Positions 62,979 through 64,000 of a DNA stretch of 64,000 bases are shown here, in pieces. The stretch is from Streptomyces chartreusis NRRL 3882 (lineage in GTDB: Bacteria > Actinomycetota > Actinomycetes > Streptomycetales > Streptomycetaceae), in assembly GCF_900236475.1 (NCBI RefSeq), contig NZ_LT963352.1:6452001-6516000 (forward strand). Direction: 5' to 3'. The notes below the pieces were generated by a model that saw only the letters and a program-made list of their open reading frames with translations, did not search any database and had not been told where the DNA came from. The stretch's first letter is position 1, and every line of letters starts with the position of its first letter. The translations under genes were made by a program, and so were the position numbers.

Positions 62979-63090
62979 GGGGCCATTGAAGCAGACCGGT
63001 ACCGGGTGCCGGGACCCTCCTCTCACACCTTGGACACCGACCGGGAGAGCGGACGGCCGGCCGGACGGAGGCCCACCCGGCCAACGCGAA

Positions 63091-63120
63091 GGGGCGCCCA
63101 CCGCGAACGGTGGGCGCCCC
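63091..63120 (-). terminator. glnII terminator
   Basis: GGGGCGCCCACCG (63091-63103) and CGGTGGGCGCCCC (63108-63120) form a perfect 13-bp stem with a CGAA loop, 22 bases after the glnII stop. Confidence 0.9.
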
Positions 63121-63141
63121 TCGGGAGCCTTGTGGCGTCGG

Positions 63142-64000
63142 TCAGACCTGGCCGGCCTTCTCCAGCGCCGAGCAGCAGGTGTCGACGAGCAGGCGGGTCA
63201 CCACGTACGGGTCGACGTTGGCGTTCGGACGGCGGTCCTCGATGTAGCCCTTGCCGTCCTTCTCGACCTGCCACGGGATACGGACCGAGGCGCCGCGGTT
63301 GGACACGCCGTAGGAGTACTCGTTCCACGGGGCGGTCTCGTGCAGACCGGTCAGGCGGTCGTCGATGCCGGCGCCGTAGTTCTTGACGTGGTCGAGGGGC
63401 TTGGAGCCCTCACCGAGCGACTCGCACGCGGTGATGATCGCGTCGTAGCCCTCGCGCATCGCCTTGGTGGAGAAGTTGGTGTGCGCACCGGCGCCGTTCC
63501 AGTCGCCCTTCACCGGCTTCGGGTCAAGCGTCGCCGCGACGTCGAAGTCCTCGGCGGTGCGGTAGAGCAGCCAGCGGGCCACCCACAGCTGGTCGGAGAC
63601 CTCCAGCGGGGCGAGCGGGCCGACCTGGAACTCCCACTGGCCGGGCATGACCTCGGCGTTGATGCCGGAGATGCCCAGACCCGCCTTCAGGCAGTTCTCC
63701 AGGTGGGCCTCGACGACGTCACGGCCGAAGATCTCGTCGGCGCCGACACCGCAGTAGTAGCCGCCCTGCGGGGCCGGGAAGCCGCCCTTGGGGAAGCCGA
63801 GCGGGTAACCGTCCTTGAAGAAGGTGTACTCCTGCTCGATGCCGAAGATCGGCTCCTGGGCCGCGAACTTCTCGGCGACCTCGGCCAGCGCGGCACGGGT
63901 GTTGCTGGCGTGCGGGGTGAGGTCGATGTTCAGGACCTCGCACAGCACCAGGACGTCGTCGCCGCCGCGGATCGGGTCCGGGCAGGTGAAGACCGGCTTG
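63142..64000 (-). CDS. glnII: Glutamine synthetase type II (5' end beyond the window)
   Basis: Eukaryote-type octameric/decameric glutamine synthetase (ammonia + glutamate + ATP). The last 285 residues are present; about 55-60 N-terminal residues are missing at the right edge. GIEQEYTFF (metal Glu pair), GGYYCGVGADEIFGRD, HLENCLKAGLGISGINAEVMPGQWEFQVGP, GDWNGAGAHTNFSTKAMR and NRGASVRIP are GSII signatures. It has no GlnE adenylylation site of the GSI kind. It ends with a strong terminator, so it is monocistronic at its 3' side. Confidence 0.96.
   Translation of the reverse strand, partial: KPVFTCPDPIRGGDDVLVLCEVLNIDLTPHASNTRAALAEVAEKFAAQEPIFGIEQEYTFFKDGYPLGFPKGGFPAPQGGYYCGVGADEIFGRDVVEAHLENCLKAGLGISGINAEVMPGQWEFQVGPLAPLEVSDQLWVARWLLYRTAEDFDVAATLDPKPVKGDWNGAGAHTNFSTKAMREGYDAIITACESLGEGSKPLDHVKNYGAGIDDRLTGLHETAPWNEYSYGVSNRGASVRIPWQVEKDGKGYIEDRRPNANVDPYVVTRLLVDTCCSALEKAGQV

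Larger units (their letters stand above)
62738..63141. other. Intergenic region between glnII and the winged-helix gene
   Basis: A 404-base region with the glnII terminator (63091-63120) and one small reading frame at 62856-62978. The remainder, including 62738-62855, should hold the winged-helix gene promoter; I see no RNA gene. Confidence 0.5.

Overview
The window is chromosomal DNA from a Streptomyces, apparently close to S. coelicolor. GC content is very high and third codon positions are almost all G or C. GTG and TTG starts, GGAGG-type ribosome sites and twin hairpin terminators are common. The gene set and order (map, panB, nadE, glnA2, glnE, malR-malEFG-aglA, a secreted amylopullulanase, then glnII) match the conserved core around SCO22xx from memory; no search was run. 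I see no rRNA, tRNA, CRISPR array, phage or insertion sequence.

Layout. 1-5.5 kb: 3' part missing of methionine aminopeptidase, a small conserved protein, a SIS-like protein, a cytoplasmic sialidase, an F420:NADP oxidoreductase, a small membrane protein, an M50 membrane protease and a DUF6578-like protein. 5.7-10.9 kb: a large SARP-STAND regulator carrying an in-frame TTA codon, facing a two-gene DrrAB-like ABC exporter whose promoter holds four tandem 11-bp repeats. 11-17 kb: panB, a DHA2 multidrug efflux pump with its TetR repressor and a palindromic operator, a membrane-tethered endonuclease/exonuclease/phosphatase-fold protein and a DHA1 efflux pump. 17-24 kb: methyltransferase and HAD dehalogenase, NAD synthetase, a secreted S53 peptidase, and a DUF305/DUF3105 pair. 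23.9-25.6 kb: nsrR and hmp (nitric oxide sensing and detoxification), with an NsrR box and a shared terminator. 25.9-32 kb: glnA2 (gamma-glutamylpolyamine synthetase-like), small enzymes, and glnE. 32-36 kb: TetR, an amino-acid-type permease and an amidohydrolase, then about 0.8 kb of degenerate long tandem repeats without a gene.

37.5-51.3 kb is one carbon-use region: malR represses malEFG, aglA, a secreted alpha-amylase and a 1813-residue secreted amylopullulanase. Starch is cut outside the cell, maltodextrins enter through MalEFG (the ATPase MsiK is presumably elsewhere), and AglA releases glucose. CTTGCA-type inverted repeats lie before malE, the amylase and the amylopullulanase.

51-64 kb: a receiver-PP2C phosphatase, a tautomerase-like protein, TetR, a sigma-factor-like membrane protein, a TPR protein, a lipoprotein, a secreted DUF1996 protein with an Asn/Gln/Gly-rich linker, a NarL-type two-component system, an epimerase, an orphan winged-helix regulator, and the 3' part of glnII.

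The most interesting points are the bldA-type regulator with the 11-bp repeat promoter of the exporter, the REP-like element inserted in frame in the amylopullulanase gene, the long tandem repeat that includes the end of the PAP2 gene, the sigma-like/transmembrane fusion, and the nsrR-hmp terminator that contains both stop codons.
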